Origin: Clostridia bacterium | GTDB taxonomy: Bacteria; Bacillota; Clostridia; Oscillospirales; CAG-272 | Assembly: GCA_017958705.1 (NCBI GenBank) | Contig: JAGDCE010000179.1 | Location: forward strand, 1 to 7,888 | Length of the DNA: 7,888 bases | Direction: 5' to 3' | In this document: one piece after another, positions 6,728 through 7,888 of the stretch | How the letters are laid out: each line of letters opens with the position of its first letter | Position numbering within the stretch: the first letter of the stretch is position 1 | Translations under genes and position numbers: made by a program | Notes under the pieces: model-generated | What the model was told of the DNA's origin: nothing | The model's input: only the letters and a program-made list of their open reading frames with translations | The model's database searches: none

Positions 6728-7888
6728 ATGAAAAAAACGGAATTTCCGGTCAGATCGTTTACGATCGCCGGTATTGATATATCGGAATACAGAATAGTTT
6801 TCGGCAAAGGCGACGAATATGCTGCGGCTGAGTTGTGCGATTTCATAAGATCGGCCTGCGGGATCAGACTTGTAAAAATGCAGTGCAAGGGCGCTTTCAG
6901 CCATGAGATAAGGGTCGGCAGAGTAAACGAGACTGATAAAGTCAAAAACGAGGTCGACGCTCTCGGCGACGACGGGTACGCCATGATTTATGACGACTCG
7001 GCGTTATATATCTCAGGCAAAACGCACAGCGGAGTCCTTTACGGTGTATATTCGTTTATAGAAGACAAACTCGGATTCAGATTTTTGTCATCGATGATCA
7101 CCGCACACAACGGCGTATCGGTCGTCGGGATCCCGGCGGATATAAATGAAACGTATACGCCGCCTTTCATCAACAGGGACACTTACTGGTACGACTCATT
7201 CGAACTGAAATTCGCGGCGAGACGCAAGCTGAACGGCACGGGCGGGCGTGCAGACAGCCCGTATATCTCGTCGGTCTTATACGCCGGCGGATTCGTTCAC
7301 ACTCTTCCCCGCCTCGCCGGCACGAGCACGGCGCCCGACGCGCAGCCCTGTCTTACGGATCCTGAAGTATATGAAAAAGTCATTGGCAACGTACGAGATC
7401 TTTTGAGAAAAAACCCGAAAGCGAAAATAATCTCCGTTTCGCAGAACGACTCGTATCCCGGCGGTCTCGGCTGTCAGTGCGAGAACTGCCGCAGAATTGA
7501 CGATGCGGAGGGTACGCCGATGGGTTCGCTTCTGACGTTCGTTAACCGAGTGGCAAACGATATAAAAGACGAATTTCCGGACGTTTACGTCGACACACTC
7601 GCATACAGATACACGAGAAAAGCTCCGAAACATATAAAACCCGCCGACAACGTGATAATAAGGCTGTGTTCTATCGAATGCTGTTTCGCTCACCCGCTCG
7701 ATTCGGAATGCCCGGCAAACAAAGAATTCGCTTCTGATATCGAAGCGTGGTCGAAGATAAGCAAAAACCTCTTCATCTGGGATTACACAACGGATTTTCT
7801 GTACTACGTCAATCCGTTCCCGAATCTTAAAGTACTGCGCGACAACGAGGAGTTTTTCGCCCGGCATAACGTAAGCGGCATGTTCGAG
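6728..7888 (+). CDS. DUF4838 glycan-related protein (3' end outside window)
   Basis: This open frame runs 387 codons from ATG to the window edge without a stop, so the C-terminus is missing. Residues about 20-135 resemble the small alpha/beta domain that precedes the catalytic barrel in GH67 and GH20 enzymes: YRIVFGKGDEYAAAELCDFI, then DGYAMIYDDSALYISG and SGVLYGVYSFIEDKLGFRFL. The following region matches DUF4838: SVSQNDS (236-242), the cysteine group C249-x-C251-x-x-C254, then MGSLLTFVNRVANDI, DTLAYRYTRKAP and IIRLCSIECCFAHP. DUF4838 proteins are commonly found in polysaccharide-use gene sets, but I know of no firmly assigned reaction; a barrel-type glycan-active enzyme is the likely guess. 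There is no signal peptide, so it should act in the cytoplasm on imported oligosaccharides. It has its own strong promoter and is divergent from the sugar-kinase operon. Family call good, activity unknown. Confidence 0.88.
   Translation, partial: MKKTEFPVRSFTIAGIDISEYRIVFGKGDEYAAAELCDFIRSACGIRLVKMQCKGAFSHEIRVGRVNETDKVKNEVDALGDDGYAMIYDDSALYISGKTHSGVLYGVYSFIEDKLGFRFLSSMITAHNGVSVVGIPADINETYTPPFINRDTYWYDSFELKFAARRKLNGTGGRADSPYISSVLYAGGFVHTLPRLAGTSTAPDAQPCLTDPEVYEKVIGNVRDLLRKNPKAKIISVSQNDSYPGGLGCQCENCRRIDDAEGTPMGSLLTFVNRVANDIKDEFPDVYVDTLAYRYTRKAPKHIKPADNVIIRLCSIECCFAHPLDSECPANKEFASDIEAWSKISKNLFIWDYTTDFLYYVNPFPNLKVLRDNEEFFARHNVSGMFE

Noticed and set aside
6664..6984. 106-codon minus-strand frame across the divergent promoters
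   Set aside because: It would cover both the DUF4838 promoter and the beginning of that gene. It has no ribosome binding site and looks like a chance frame.
7277..7867. 196-codon minus-strand frame opposite the DUF4838 gene
   Set aside because: The plus-strand frame has clear family motifs, a perfect promoter and GGAGG. The antisense product is Arg/Val/Phe-rich with no family pattern and no start signals.

Overview
The window looks like a piece of a Gram-positive, Clostridia-type genome (Bacillota, probably an uncultured gut or rumen lineage). The reasons are strong GGAGG-type ribosome binding sites, textbook sigma-A promoters in AT-rich gaps, a DNA polymerase I without a recognisable proofreading motif, a lipoprotein and a membrane-anchored secreted protein, and glycan-related genes. 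The assignment is an inference from style and protein families; no marker fixes the genus.

Layout. Positions 1-226 are non-genic. They hold a compound repeat (29-88), an 11-bp inverted repeat (89-99/129-139) that encloses the start of a possible 24-codon ORF, and a strong hairpin terminator (172-203). Next, on the minus strand, is a separately promoted gene for a secreted protein with a CBM9/DOMON-like domain, a Thr/Glu-rich linker and a C-terminal membrane anchor (227-1387). Upstream of it lies a four-gene minus-strand operon, read from 6594 down to 1560: a YgjV-family membrane protein, a ribokinase-like PfkB sugar kinase, DNA polymerase I (polA) and an unrecognised lipoprotein. The genes overlap by 38 bp and 4 bp, then have a 13-bp gap, so they are almost certainly co-transcribed. 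From 6728 a divergent plus-strand gene encodes a DUF4838 protein related to glycan-active proteins; it runs off the right edge.

Regulation. Three sigma-A promoters can be read directly, each with a 17-bp spacer: 1452-1480 (minus), 6625-6653 (minus) and 6676-6704 (plus). The last two are divergent, with -35 boxes 22 bp apart and a perfect 7-bp inverted repeat between them, which could be a shared operator.

How the genes may fit together. The DUF4838 protein, the sugar kinase and the anchored CBM9-like protein point to carbohydrate use at the cell surface and in the cytoplasm. polA and its downstream lipoprotein are housekeeping or unknown and appear to share the transcript only through operon organisation. 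I see no CRISPR array, tRNA, rRNA, transposase, phage gene or defence module. The most unusual items are the left-edge repeat with its structured mini-ORF and the divergent promoter dyad. Most of the window is ordinary.
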